Positions 44,481-57,300 of a stretch of DNA of 64,000 bases are shown here, piece after piece. The notes below the pieces were generated by a model. It had not been told where the DNA came from. It saw only the letters and a program-made list of their open reading frames with translations, and searched no databases. Position numbers and translations under genes: made by a program. Numbering within the stretch: the first letter of the stretch is position 1; each line of letters begins with the position of its first letter. This DNA comes from Amblyomma americanum (Eukaryota > Arthropoda > Arachnida > Ixodida > Ixodidae), in assembly GCF_052857255.1 (NCBI RefSeq), contig NC_135497.1, forward strand, positions 347,898,799-347,962,798, written 5' to 3'.

Positions 44481-44910
44481 ATTGGGGTTCTTCAAATTGC
44501 CGCGCTCAGAGAGCCTGTTCGCTGCCAGAAAATTCACTACTGCAAGGAAGGTGCATTATTCTCACATGAACTGGTCGCCGATAGAACCAGCCCGCTGGCA
44601 ATCATGGCGCCAAGGCAGTCCGTGGATCACGGAAGGTGAGTGCCCTCTGCTGCTTCGCGTGATGCTCCGTCTCATTGCTCGCATGTGTACGGTAGAAATC
44701 TGATCCTTGGGAGCGAAAGAAAGGACATTAGTTATTGAAGGCAGCCGCACACTCTTGCGCTCAGACGCATACATCGGCGGCGACAACACAAGTATATGTC
44801 CTTCAGTGCGTTGTGTGCTGTCGTGAAGTCTGCATGTCAGCTTTGAGATATCCTCAAAAGCATATGTGACGGGCAGTCTCACTCTAAAGACTTGCATTTG
44901 ACATCACATT
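44481..44910. other. Unassigned stretch
   Basis: Short open frames on opposite strands overlap. No domain or repeat was recognised. Confidence 0.4.
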
Positions 44911-44997
44911 GGAGGGTTAGTTGGACAGGCCTAATTTTAGAGACATGGGAGAGGCTTTTGCTCTGCAGTGGGCGCAGTGAGGCTGATGATTATGACG
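44911..44997 (+). mobile_element. RTE 3'-end fragment
   Basis: 'ttttagagacatgggagagg' followed by 'cttttgctctgcagtgggcg' and 'gaggctgatgattatgacg' is the last ~85 bp of the RTE-type element, with its TGA-rich tail. It corresponds to the complement of the left end of the copy at 47417. Confidence 0.75.
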
Positions 44998-46015
44998 AAG
45001 AGGAGAAGGGAAAAACTGCGCATGCACTGCTCAAAAAACATGCTGTAGAATAAGATTGTTGCATATTTTTAGACTACACACTAATTACTTGGGCGCCAAT
45101 GATCGACTCTGCCTATACTGACTCTCCAATGGTAGTTGGAATTTCTGTTTGTGATCTAATTCCTTTGGGCTGTAAGCAGAAAACAATCAGGATATATTCC
45201 GCTCAACTGTAGTCTGCCGCCCTCCAGCTGATAATATTGCTGCCAGCAAGTAATGCACGCATAATTTTGACAAGCGTTCGTATCAGCTTGTTTAACCTTT
45301 TTTTGAAGTGCGTGTACTGTACAAATTGCGCTGCACGTTGTGTCTATATGCTATCGCTTTACCGCAGACCTAGCACTCGAATGAAAGGCATTACAATCTG
45401 GCCTTGCATGTCGGCATCGAACTGTGTGTGCAGGCATGATGATCCACACTGGGAATTTTTTTCTTTTTAATGAGTCAAATGCAAGGTGGAGTATGCATAC
45501 GTTATTTCGCAGGTATTTTAAGCACTTGTGGCAGAAATCCCAAACACCAAGCTTTATGGCAACGACCAAATCGGCACACACAAGGTTAAGCTTCATCTTA
45601 AACTGTCAAATGAAAATGACCTCCGTAGAGAAAGAAAATTTTGTACAAAAAATTTGCCAGAGTACACATGCACGCCAGCCGGCAGCCACTACTTAAAGGG
45701 CCCCGACCAGCCTCTGGCTGAAAATGTCCTCAGTCAAGGTTGTTGTGAGGCACCGTCCCCGGAACACACAACCGCAAACAATTCTTTAATAAAAGACTCA
45801 TTATATTGGAGTTACACATAAGCAAACAAGCTACTCTTCCATGCTCCTCTTCTTCCATTCCCTCTCAGAGGCTTTTCTCCCTTCCGCTTGGTTTACTAGC
45901 TTTACTCCTCCATCTCTACTTGCTCTGTGGGCTGCCCTTCCGTTTGCAAGAGTAGACAGCACCTATTCTGTTTGGAAGTCAAGTGGGGAGCTTTCGCTGG
46001 CGTCCGCGTTGGGCC
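44998..46015. other. Unassigned stretch
   Basis: It includes a lone 'cttaaagggccccgaccagc' near 45693 resembling one end of a tick TTAA-type MITE, but no mate was found. No supported gene. Confidence 0.4.
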
Positions 46016-46797
46016 TGTTATGAACGGAATGCACGCCAGCCGAAGAGGATTAAGGTGCAGATCCCATCGACAGGGATGACCATGGTGGCGCAGCAACAGC
46101 AGCGGCAATTTTTACAGGTTCAGGTAGCCGATGACTGCACACAAAAAAAAGGATGACTGGCTAGGAAGAAGCCTGTGGGATTGTTCCCACGCTCGGCTCA
46201 AAGCAAATGACCTTCCCCCTTTGACTGGTTCCCTGCAAGAAGCGACCGACAATGGACAGATGACGGGAAGAGGGGAAAGGTGCCTTCCAGTAATTAATCG
46301 TGCCTGACAAGAGCTGCCCCGACCGGAGAGAGCCCACCGCAGTTGTAGCCCACAGCGCGGCACCGGTGTTTTCAATAGACAGGTGCCGCTTGCAATACAG
46401 TTGCACCGCGGTGCAATAGAGCAGCGGACCTGTGAATCTTCCTCACCCATTCCCACGAGTTCGTCCGCTTGCTAAGTGCTGTGTGCAAATTTTCTCATCG
46501 TGATGGCATGTGCCACGTTTCGCATTGGCCCCCGCCTGGTGAAGGGGCGGAACCTTAGGGTATTTAACAAGCGTCCTGAGTGAGAACGAACGCTCTTGGC
46601 GATGGCCACAACGCTCATTCAGGTGGCTCAACGCTATTAACTCTTAATTTATCACCGTTTGCTCTTTTCTAAATTATGTAAATAACATTCTTCATAGTGC
46701 CAGTAAACCCACTTTTTTGTGTTTTTCCCAAATGCCAAGAGCTTCCATCGTTCCTCATCCCCTCTGCGACCCAACCACGCTACCCTGCATCGTAACA
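46016..46797 (+). repeat. Candidate single LTR (782 bp)
   Basis: The segment starts TGTTATGAACGG and ends CATCGTAACA, giving TGTTA...TAACA termini like those of LTRs. Two bases after its end lies a primer-site-like sequence, the same spacing as in the complete element at 19520. A 'gtatttaacaagcg' near 46560 could be TATA-like. No second LTR was found, so it could be a truncated element. The left boundary is the less certain one. Confidence 0.45.
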
Positions 46798-46799
46798 AG

Positions 46800-46822
46800 T
46801 GGTGGCAGCGGTTCGATGCTGC
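46800..46822 (+). promoter_or_regulatory. Candidate tRNA-Leu-type primer-binding site
   Basis: TGGTGGCAGCGGTTCGATGC starts at 46800, two bases after the candidate LTR. It shares TGGTGGCAGCGG with the primer-site copies embedded in the LTRs at 14841 and 19521. Confidence 0.55.
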
Positions 46823-47249
46823 TACCCGACCCATGACAGGCCCCATTGGCTATTGTCTGACCTCAATGAATATCAGAGGCAAGGACCCGAAAACCCTCCA
46901 GCATTTCTTGGAAAGAAAACCTACACAGCATGTGTGCATGTCTTCCGCGTGTTTGTCTTTTCTGTGGTTTTGGTTGCATGACTGTCAACTGCGCTGAGAG
47001 AAACAGTAAAAGCGCAGTAAGTGCGAGATGAATGAACACGAAGCAGTGTATAGGGTCCTTCAGGATATGTGCGAACATGGCTCAGCGTGGCCGCGCTCCG
47101 CGGAGCGCATCTGGCGCGGCACGCATCGAAACTAAGCGGCGCAGGCGCACAGGGGCCCGGAGGCGGTGATTCGTGTCGTCTGCTACAGTGAAGAAGCGCA
47201 CAGGCACTGTGATTGCATTGCAGTGAAGCGCACCAGACTGTGCGCCAAT
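46823..47249 (+). other. Presumed internal remnant after the candidate LTR
   Basis: It contains a short plus-strand frame from an ATG at 47028 ('MNEHEAVYRVLQDMCEHGSA') that stops after about 35 codons. It could be the start of a gag-like gene, but there is no domain evidence. Confidence 0.25.
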
Positions 47250-47416
47250 AGCGTCCGAGCCCACCGATACGGTGTTTCGGGAAAGTGCACTTCTCCCATT
47301 GCAGCATGTTGTCTTTGCTTCAGCTTGCAACTGAGTGGCATGTTTTCTCAGTGCCACGATGCCGGTTAAATATATGTATTGCTGGAACTTTATAAGCCCT
47401 GCTATAGTTCAGGTAT
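47250..47416 (+). repeat. Repeat Y, copy 1, left part (interrupted by RTE)
   Basis: It matches, in reverse complement, 50530-50690: 'gcccaccgatacggtg', 'cagtgccacgatg', 'ttataagccc'. The copy continues after the RTE insertion at 49667-49690 ('gcagcttaccaaagcgaata' against the complement of 'ttcgctttgataagccgc'). Confidence 0.78.
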
Positions 47417-49658
47417 CATCATCATTATCATCATCAGCCTTACTACACCCACTGCAGGGCAAAGGCCTCTCCCATGTCTCTCCAATTAACCCTATCCTTT
47501 GCCAGCTGCGTCCACCCGTTGCCTGCAAACTTCTTAATCTCATCCGCCCTCCTAACCTTCTGCCGCCTCCTGCTACGCTTACTTTCTCTTGGAATCCACT
47601 CCGTTACCCTTAAGGAGCAGCGGTTATCTTGCCTTCGCAATACATGCCCTGCCCAAGCCCATTTCTTTCTCTTGATTTCGACTAGGATGTCATTAACCCG
47701 TGTTTGTTCCCTCACCCACTCTGCCCGCTTCCGGTCTCTTAACGTTACACCTATCATTTTTCTTTCCATGACTCGCTGCGTTGTCCTTAACTTAAGCTGA
47801 ACTCTTTTCGTTGGCCTCCACGTTTCTGCACGGTAGGTGATTACCGGTAATATTAAGCTGTTGTAAACTTTCCTGTTGAGGAAAATTGGTAAACTGCCAC
47901 TAATGATCTGCGAGAATTTGCCATATGCGCTCCACCCCATTCTTATCCTTCTAGTTATCTCCCTCTCATGATCCGGATCAGCTGTCACTACCTGCCCTAA
48001 GTAGACGTATTCCGTCACAACTTCTAGGCTCTCGCTGCCAATTGTGAACTGTTGTTTCCTTGCTAGGCTGTTGAGCATTACCTTGGTTTTCTGCATGTTA
48101 ATTTTTAGACCCATCGTTCTGCTCTGCCTGTCTAAATTATTGATCATGATTTGCAGTTCACCTCATGAGTGACTGAGCAAGGCAATGTCATCAGCGAATC
48201 GCAGATTATTTAGGTATTCTTCATTTATTCTTATTCCCAACTGTTCCCAATTCAGGCCTCGGAATAGCTCATGTAAACATGCGCTGAACAGCATTGGCGA
48301 GATCGTGTCTCCTTGCCTGACGCCCTACCTTATTGGAATTTTATTGCTGACTTTATGGAGGATTACAGTACCTGTGCAGTTGCTATATATATCTTCCAGT
48401 ATTTTGACATAAGGCTCTTCTACCCCCTGATTATGCAGTGCCTGTATGACTGCTGAGGTTTCCACTGAGTCGAATGCTTTCTCGTAATCAATGAAAGCTA
48501 TATATAGAGGTTGGTTATATTCTGCGCATTTCTCTATCACCTGATTGATAGTGTGAATTTGATCTATTGTGGAATCTCCTTTACGAAAGCCTGCCGGATC
48601 ATTTGTTTGAATAAAGTCTAACGTTGTCCTGACTCTATTAGCGATTACCTTAGTAAATACTTTGTAGGCAAAGGATAGTAAGCTGTTAGGCCAGTAATTT
48701 TTCAAGTTCTTGGCGTCTCATTTCTTATAAATTAAGATAATGCTTGCATTCTTTCAAGATTCTGGTACAGTCGAGGTCAGAAGGCATTGCGTATACAGGG
48801 TGGCTAGTTTTTATAGCACGATTTCCCCTCCATCCTTCAACAGATCTGCTGTTACCTGATCCTCCCCAGCTGCTTTTCCCCTTTTCATTGCTTCTAAGGC
48901 TTTCTTTACTTCATCTTTCGTTACTGGCGGGATGACGCATTGCTGTGCAGTGCTGTCTTTCTCATTAACGCTCTGTTTACTTTGGCTATTCTACAGGTCT
49001 GTGTAGAACTCTTCGGCTACGTTAACTATCTTATCCATATTGCTAATGACATTGACCTGCTTGCCTCTTAATGCATACATCTGGTTTTTACCTATGCCTA
49101 GTTTCATCTTCACTGCTTCTAGGCTACCTCCGTTCTTTAGAGCATGCTCGATTCTCTCCATATTAAACTTCCTTATGTCGGCTACCTTGCGCTTATTTAA
49201 TAACTTTGATAGCTCTGTTAGTTCTATTCTGTCGGTAGGGTTAGACGCCCTTATGCTTTGGCGCTTTTTAATCAGATCTTTTGTCACCTTAGATAGCTTC
49301 CAGGTATCCTTTCGAACTGTCTTACCGCCTACTTCTACTGCGCACTCAGTAATTATTGATGTCAGATTATCGTGCATTGAATGAACATCAAGATCGTCTT
49401 CCTCAGTTAAAGCCGAATATCTGTTTTGCAGCGCTATCCTAAACTCCTGTGCTTTCCCTCTTACGGCTAACTCGTTAATGGTCTTCTTCACTAGCTTCTT
49501 CCGTTCCCTCTTCAAGTCTAAGCTAATTCTAGACCATACCATTCTGTGGTCGCTACAACGCACCTTTCCGAGGACGGCCACATCCTGAATGATGCCAGGT
49601 TTAGCGCATAGTATGAAGTCGATTTCATTTTTAGCTTCACCATTGGGGCTCTTCCAGG
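47417..49658 (-). pseudogene. 5'-truncated RTE-type non-LTR retrotransposon with target-site duplication
   Basis: Minus strand. From its start (right) it encodes the C-terminal end of an EEP endonuclease ('EIDFILCAKPGIIQD', then 'VRCSDHRMVWSR'). A long linker (48991-49581) and RT motifs follow ('SLLSFAYKVFTKVIANRVR', 'YEKAFDSVETSAVIQAL', 'GVRQGDTISPMLF', 'RFADDIALLSHS'). The C-terminal domain (47443-48147) has 'ETWRPTKRVQLKLRTTQRVM' and 'WAWAGHVLRRQDNRCS'. It is broken by a stop just after FADD (near 48163), a stop before GVRQGD (~48327) and a gap around 48720-48990, so it is dead. The 3' end is ATC/TGA-repeat rich. The direct repeat TCAGGTAT at 47409-47416 and 49659-49666 is the target duplication. 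RTE assignment rests on these motifs and the tail. Confidence 0.93.
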
Positions 49659-49690
49659 TCAGGTATGCAGCTTACCAAAGCGAATAGGGC

Positions 49691-50494
49691 TTCTTGGGAC
49701 GCCAATACGGCCCCGAACGATGACGACCATGGGGAGGGTGGTATCTTGCACTTAAATTGCGCATTAAACAGCTGCTTCGCCTTTGACTTCCACTCAACCG
49801 GGGTCTCCGCTGCTGAGATCAATATCGAGTGCCCCGACACTGCAGTCGAGCGGTCTGCACTGAGTCAGTGCGGCAAGGCTTCCTCGGAGATTTACCGCAC
49901 TATGCAAGTGACGTGGGTAGCGGAGAAATTCACTTTATATGCGTGCTGAGTGAGGCGGATGAGATACTTGGCAGCAGCTGCTAATCAATGTGCAGATCAA
50001 TGAAATCAATGCCATTATTCTTGGCCACAGTTCTCTCATAATAAGCCTCGCACGAAAGTGTTCGCAGACTGCACCGCTCTACATCAAATTTTATTAAAGA
50101 ACTGATAAACATCATCAACAGATGTAATGAGTTTCAAAGAAATCATAATTTGTTTAACTCATCACGAAGTTTTTTTTATGTATGTCATTGATTCCAGCAT
50201 TAAGCTGGATGTGCGAAAATGCATTTGGAAGCTCAAGCGACCACTCACATGACCCTATTCGTAGCGCGTTGTTAATAGCATGCCACGCTGGTCGCTTATT
50301 CTGGATCCGCTCTGATCTCCAATAATATAAAAGAGCGAAGCCAGCAGTCTACACAACTGAGGTTGCGGATCGGCACGTGGGTACCGCATTTCAATGAATG
50401 ATGAAATGCAAGTATGCCTAAGGGCTGTGTAATGTGCGTGCACATTGAAGACCCTTCGTGAATAATAATTATCAGAGGCCCTATCCGCGGCTCA
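49691..50494. other. Unassigned stretch
   Basis: No supported gene. A weak SINE-like 'gtgcgtgcacattgaagacc' occurs near 50433 without head or body. Confidence 0.4.
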
Positions 50495-50690
50495 CGTGGC
50501 CCGATTCGCTTTGATAAGCCGCATAACCGAAGAATATAAGGGCTTATAAATTTCAAGCAAATATATATTTAAAAAGCATCGTGGCACTGAGAAAACAGGC
50601 CACCGACTTGCAAGCCGAAGCTGAGACAATGGGCTGCAATGAGAGAAGTGCGCTTTCCCGCAACGCCGTATCGGTGGGCTCGCTACAAGG
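50495..50690 (-). repeat. Repeat Y, copy 2 (inverted), uninterrupted
   Basis: It is the reverse complement of 47250-47416 plus 49667-49690, without the RTE insertion, so it preserves the empty site. The next stretch, to about 50745, has a direct partner at 50930-50985 ('aggctctctgttgctgaagg', 'cataaatgttttagac'). Confidence 0.78.
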
Positions 50691-50985
50691 CTCTGTATTG
50701 CTGAAGACAGCCTGGCTGCTCCTAAAAACCATAAATATTTTAGACAACAACGCGAGGAGGCAACACGAAAAATAAAACGTTCACCTGACATCAAGCACAC
50801 AATATTTGAGAGAACAAAAAAAGAGCACGATGCTTCTATTTCATATGCGGTTCTCTAGTGTCGTACGCAAACCTTTCACAATGGTAGCATTTAAGAAATA
50901 TGTCTATACTACAATTCAAATATCGGCTACTAGGCTCTCTGTTGCTGAAGGGAGCCTGGCTGCTTACCGCAACCATAAATGTTTT

Positions 50986-53900
50986 AGACACAGAGAGAGA
51001 GACACCTGTCTGGCTCTGAAGTATGCTGCTATGTAATGTACATATTGTGACTGCTAAGCGTGCGAGTGGCGCTAGCAGAGGCATCCGCAGTAAAACTTCG
51101 CTCAGTACATACATGTATCTGTGCAACCGTTGTTGCTGGCTCAGATTTTTTAAAGTCCATCGCAGTGATTTCTCTCTTCTACATCCTCTGGATAAGCTCC
51201 GCTTTTTTTTACGTGAACACAAGAAATGAGAGATAAAATAATGAAAGCGACAGCAAACACAGGACAAGCTACGAAAACGGATCTGTTAGTTTGTCGCGTT
51301 CATTGCTTTTCAAAATCCATATGATGCGAAAAATTAGAGATCTGAAAACAGCCAGTTTCTCTATGCCTTATGCAATTACTTGAATTCATGAAAAAATTCA
51401 CGAAATATTCTTTCGATCAGAGTGACGCTTACGTCTAGACCTGCTACAGCGTGACCACGCAGTTTTTCCCTTCTTTGAGAAGCGTGCGCTGGGCTGCTGT
51501 GTGCACGGATCGCAAGCACAGAGTAAGTGGTATCGTAAGCGTTCTGCAAGTGCTCGCAACAGTAAAAAAGCACGTGCATCGACTTTATGTAAAACGCCAC
51601 CAAGATTTGTTAAAAGCGTTAGGCTAGACTGGACACGCAACACACGTTTGGCACTTCTGAAATCAGACCACGTAGCGAAGTAACTGCAAAACTCACCTTC
51701 AAGCTCCATTACTTGGGCGGAATAGAATGCCTTCTTATCTTTTCCGCCGCGCCAGTAGACGTCTTTTTTTTTCAACAGCTCGCTAACGCCAGTCGGTGAG
51801 GCATCATGGAAAGGTGTAGCGCAAAGGAAACAAGTACGACATAGAGACGTGTACGATAGCTTTTGTGCCGTTGGTCGAAGTATTTCACGTACGCATAGCT
51901 CGGCGCAGCTGACGAGCTCATAGTGGAAGTGTCATATGTGGCTGCAAAACACACAATGTAAGAATGGTAACAACCACACCCACTGACCCAGTGCTGAGAG
52001 ATAACGCAAACAACGTTGGACGCAAACAACCAAAGACTTCGATTGGCTTGGTGACCCGGACCGCACAGGGCGCTGCATACAATGATGATGATGACCTCTT
52101 CGTTACAAACCAGAATAATAAATACGTTTCATTCGTTCAGTTTGGTCTGTTTATTTCCGGCGGCAGAACTTGCGTCTCCGACCGTGATCTTTATCCCGCT
52201 CCATGTCGCAGCCTCCTAGTGCAGCGCATCCGGCCATCCAGTTGACTGCTGGTTGACCGCATGTTGTAGCAGACGACGCGGAGCTCTACACACCCTGATA
52301 TACTTATATTTGAAAAGTTACAAATACTAATTTGGAGGGGAAGTAGTTATGGGCACCGTGACAAGCCGTGCCACAGAGCGTTGGTCCAACACAAGCAGAA
52401 CCAACTGCAGAACCAACTAGCCCGTCAAGTCGCTCTTGCACCTGAGACAGCCCATGGAATGTGAATAGGGTGACTTAGTGTAACTCTACGGGCTCTTTCG
52501 TATATGAGCTTTATAGTACCGCTGTAACTTAGATGTCTGAAGTGTTCTGCGATTTTTTATCGCCACTGCATTACACAAAGTACTCGCTATGTGACAAATC
52601 GCCTTCGGTTTCGGTTTCAAAGCTGCAAGCTAGTGGCGCGCGGTTGATGATTTCGCTTTGCACATTTTACTTAGTGTTTTAACTAGATAGTTTTGTGTGC
52701 TTACAACAAATAGGACGCACCTATAAAGTCTGGTCCTAGCCGTCAGACGACGCTAGAACATTTTCAGTTTCGGTTTCAAAATATAAAAGCTCCTGTTGCG
52801 CTGCTCTTAATCATAAAGCGGGGCCACCCCCTTTTCTCTGCGCTCTAAACAGCAACTTCTGTGTTATTTACGATAAAATAAACACTTCTTTTAGAACGCC
52901 CCTAAATGCAGCAAGTGCTTGAAAAGTCTAATTGCTGCAAAAATTATTTTTTGGCACGGTGCGAGGTATATATAATAAGTACTATATTGCCACTGACCTG
53001 AAATCAGCGACTTAGGACCAGCTGAGGGGGAAATTCAGATTGCTGAATAGGTAAACTGATGCACTGCGAAAATATATGTTAAGAAAACAGAAGAGTGGAA
53101 GGTAAGATGAGGAAGCGGCTCTCGAAAATAAACCTCTAGTGTGCGCTAGAACACGGAACTTGGTAGCACAACCACGGCCTCGATCGAGGTGCTTCGTTGA
53201 GTTCTCTGGCACACCGCTGTCGTGTCCGGGTCATAATGGCAGCGGGTGAAGGTTTGGGCTATGCTCGAGACATTTATTATAGGCAAGAACTCTGGAACTT
53301 TATTTTGGTGGGAGGGCAGGACTTAGAGCTATTTTGCTTTTTATTTATTTAATGCTCATTTACATAATGAATTTTTTATTCAATAATCAAAGCTTGATGC
53401 AAAGTGCCACGTTGCGGTGACGACACTCCAACTGTCAGGAAGAGAACGAAAAGGCTTAAAAAATTAACTGTTTAAGAGGCTGACTCACGTCCACTAAGAA
53501 CTGAATTGCTCGGCGGCGGCGATAGGCTCAATTAAGCATGCTCTGCGGTCATCGAACTTAATGTCTTGCAGTTCTTGGTCGTCCTGAATTTAAAGCTGGC
53601 AAGGAACCATCTAGATAAAGTACCAAAAGCAGCAAGAATGTGGAAAAATGTGGAATCATTTGCACGTGGCCATGATCAATTGATATAAGTCTGGTCGCAT
53701 CTCGCATTACAAAACAAAATGATAAACCCGCGTGCCGTTGTTTGTGAGTGCGAAGAACCAAGCGGTGCAAAGATTTATTGCATTAGAAAATTAATTGAAA
53801 TGAGGAGCTTAATTTATAGGTGGGAAGCTGTACACACGTGGATTGATTAATTCCATTAAAAACATCTGTGCATAGTTTGTTTAAATTCTGCTACTCATGA

Positions 53901-54177
53901 TCATGTACACGGTCAGGTCGACTGTCGATCGAATTCTGTAGGAACATGACTCGTTTACGTTACTCACATACGAAATTATTTACAACTGGCTACTAAGCCA
54001 AGCACCTCAGCCCCACTATGCTTTGAATTAAAAGAGTCCTAGAGCTAATGTGTTTCAATTTTTGAAATCTGGTCCAAGCAGAAGCAATTGGAGACTGGGG
54101 ATGGGTGCTGCCCCCTCTGCAAAAAAAAAAAATATGGGGGGGGGTTACCATCTGCTTTGCCCCCCCCCCTGTTCCAG
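50986..54177. other. Unassigned stretch
   Basis: About 3.2 kb in which I find no domain-bearing frame, SINE or inverted repeat. Frames of 125-143 residues near 50836-51775 on the minus strand have no motif and are treated as chance. Confidence 0.4.
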
Positions 54178-54353
54178 GGTTCTTGAGTATAACTGACAAG
54201 GGTGGAATGTTGGGCGAGTCAGTATTCATCCATGACAAAAGGAGCGCGAAAACAAAACGACGGACGAAGACAGAACACACAGCACGTGCTGTGTGTTCTG
54301 TCTTCGTCCGCCGTTTTGTTTTCGCGCTCCTTTTCTCGTGGTTCTTGAGTATA
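54178..54353. repeat. 98-bp palindrome bracketed by 14-bp direct repeats
   Basis: 54237-54334 is self-complementary over 49-bp arms with one mismatch and no loop, centred on CACGTG (54283-54288). Arm landmarks are 'aaaaggagcgcgaaaac', 'gacgaagacagaacacac' and 'agcacgtgct'. The sequence 'ggttcttgagtata' lies directly repeated at 54178-54191 and 54340-54353 on either side. The structure resembles a minimal fold-back element with a target duplication, or a palindromic dimer. Confidence 0.85.
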
Positions 54354-57300
54354 GCCTACCTGAACTCGGGTAGGCGGCCCTATAGATACGTGATCGGCCC
54401 GCTGAAGTGGGTATTCCGCATATTAACTGTGTATCTGATATTTGTCGCAAAGCCGATGTCTGTTTTTATACAAGTGTTAAACGTCCAGTGTTCTGACAGA
54501 TGTTCGATCTGAAGAAGTATTCGGTGGGGAAAGATTTTTGAAGGCAGTTTGCAGTGTATCGGATTGTTTTTTTTTCCGAAAATATAGCTTTCGTCGAACA
54601 AGGAACTTTTTGAACTTCTTTTATTGACATATCTGAAATAAAGGCTTCATTTCTCCAAGAGAAAAAACGCAGTGAACGAGGTTCATGAAAGTCTCTCAGT
54701 CTAAACAGACATATAATTAGGGTAACTGAAAAATTGCGAACTACGATCGTAGGACGTGCGCAGCAACCGTGAGAACGAGAGGTACATGGACGTGATAATA
54801 TAATGCTTGGACTAGAAAGAACAGACTCGTATGTGTACAGACGGTTTCCAGGAAAAACGGCATGCGCGAATTCGATGCAGCCTGCGGAAATCATCTCTCA
54901 ATGCAGCTCCATGAATTTTCGCGGAAAGCTGCGTTTCTTGTATATATTGAATTCATGTGTGCATTCATTTCTTTCGGCATGGCTTGTTTACAGTGCTTTA
55001 AAAAATTGTAGCAATTTAACAGCAGTAGTGATTTCCAATCGCCTCTATTCTTGCTTTCACAGGTCCGGACAAAAAAAGCCGGAACAGTATTCACATGCAT
55101 CAAGCAAGATGCGTCCAGAGGCTTCTGAATGTACTTCTGGTTTTGGAACATGATGCCAGAAACTTCGCCGACGCATGCAAGGCGTTTATAGTAGCTTTGT
55201 TGTCGGGCTAAACCTTGAACCCTTTTTCCTATAGCCTTAGCCAACAGGGATAATCTGAATGTGATAACGACAGTGGTTTCTTGTTCCTCTGACTTGAATT
55301 AAAGATTTAGAAATTTGCAGCTGAGCATTTTTGTATTGTTACAAGTACGATCCTCGATGCGTCACTGATAACAGGCTTTCGCGAAACAAATCAAGGAAAT
55401 AAACTCAAAAAGAACTCTCAGCAAGGGCTTCGGTTTGTTACAATGGCAGTCACAAAAACATTGTGTGTCGTCTGCTAGCGGTTCATCTGAAAGCGCTGCC
55501 TTGCGGTGGATGCGGGCGAGGTGGCGTGAGCCGCCGTCTGATTTCAAGGCTTTGGTCTTGTTCATCCATCTATCTATTTATCCAGCCATGCATCAAGCCA
55601 ATCCAGCTGATCCAGCTTTGCGAAGCGTGTATGGCATGTCTTCTACAGTCAGTGGGTCAGCACTGGCCTAAAAGCCCTTTACATCACGTCGCCATGAGCT
55701 AGAACGGCCAACCTACGATTCCAAAGCGTCGCAAGGTGTACTTGGCTAACGAAAGCAGCGCAGCGGTCACTCACATCGAGCGAGGCTGCTGAAACGCCGA
55801 CTTCGACTTCTGGTAACCGGAACCCAACTTGTCTCTTGCTCCGCTCGCGTTTCATGTAGCTCTATTGCCGCTGAGCCTAGCAGTGAATCCCACTTTGGGG
55901 CTGCGCCGTTGGCGGACGCGACAGGCGAAACTGGCAGCAGTGATGAATGCTTCCACTTGTATGACAGCAGAGACGACGACACCAGAGAGCCTGCGATGGT
56001 TTCTGTCGCAGACGGACTACGTGGAACCGCAGATAGATGCCACAGGCGAGGGTTACTGCAGCAGCAGCAGCCGTGATGAGTGCGGTGACCCGGACGACGG
56101 CGAAGATGACTGTGCCGATGAACCTCACGGTGGTGCCGTGCCACAGTTTAACGGTGCAGTGCTTCTTTCTCAATGAGTACTGTACTTATGACGCCAAAAA
56201 CACTGCCTGGCTCGTCGACGACACTGGCTGAGGCAGTTGTTCTTGAAATGGCATTTATTGTCTCTAACGGGCTGATTTGGGCAGCGCTTGATGCCTTGTT
56301 CGGGTACCAGTCGGGCCTGCCGCACTCAGATTACCTCTTCAGAAAGTTGTGAGCGCTGAAATGTGCAAGCTTCGTTCAAACTCTTTTTACTGCGAAGTGT
56401 GCATGTCTTCCCTCCAGGCCAGCAAAGAGAATAAGAAGCTAGCTTGCAAAGTGTGCAGAACACAACCAGAAGTGTGCTTTTTTAAGAAAAGGGTCTGTTT
56501 TTTTTTGTGATAATGAACCTCAGGGAACAGCTTTGCCGTCTCACGGACAAAGAATTTTCTGCTCAACACCACTTTCTTGCTCCCTCAAGAAGCGCACCCA
56601 AAATAACACGTTTTCTAAGGAATACTTGTAGCTAGGCTTATTGGTGCATATTCAGGAAAGGCACAGGATCGCAAAGTATGGACAATGGAGAAGTGATTTT
56701 GACATGCCAGCTTATTTATCCTTATGCTGAGGGACAGACCGCAAACATTCACGCATTTTTGGACAAACGCTATACACGGGTACAACTTAAGAACACGGCG
56801 GCTTTTCCCCTTCAAAGGACCCCTTTCCAGACAGTGGCGTCAGCCGATTCTAATGACACTGCCGATGTGATCAAGCTGGGAGTGGCAGACGAAAGAGGGT
56901 AATCGCTTCCCACTGTGTCCACGGATAGACCTCTCTCTGCATTGCGCACTTCCTGCAAGGTTGAGCACTACGATATTCTTAACTTAGCACCGGTGCTGTG
57001 TGATGAGCATGTGATCCTTCGTGCTCCTCAGAGCATCTATATTCCAGCAGAGTGCATGTCGCAGGTCCAGCATTTGTGTTTCTCTTCAGCGAATAATTGC
57101 CTACACAAATCTGATGCTTCCACTTGTAGTGTAGCGCTCATGCTGTTACCATTGTGTGTCTATGCTAAGTTTTGAGCTACTTTTACTGCATATCAGAGCA
57201 AGTTAATTAGAACTTGTAATTGATAGCATGGTAGCGGATAAGCCACTCCAATATGAAACAGGCTGACAGATGCAAACACCCACCCTGAAACATTCAATCA

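Noticed and set aside
47474..47800. 108-residue plus-strand frame
   Set aside because: It is antisense to the RTE C-terminal domain.
55829..57175. Acidic and other frames as exons of a host gene
   Set aside because: No domain, no consistent splice phases found by eye. Kept only as a note in the unassigned stretch.
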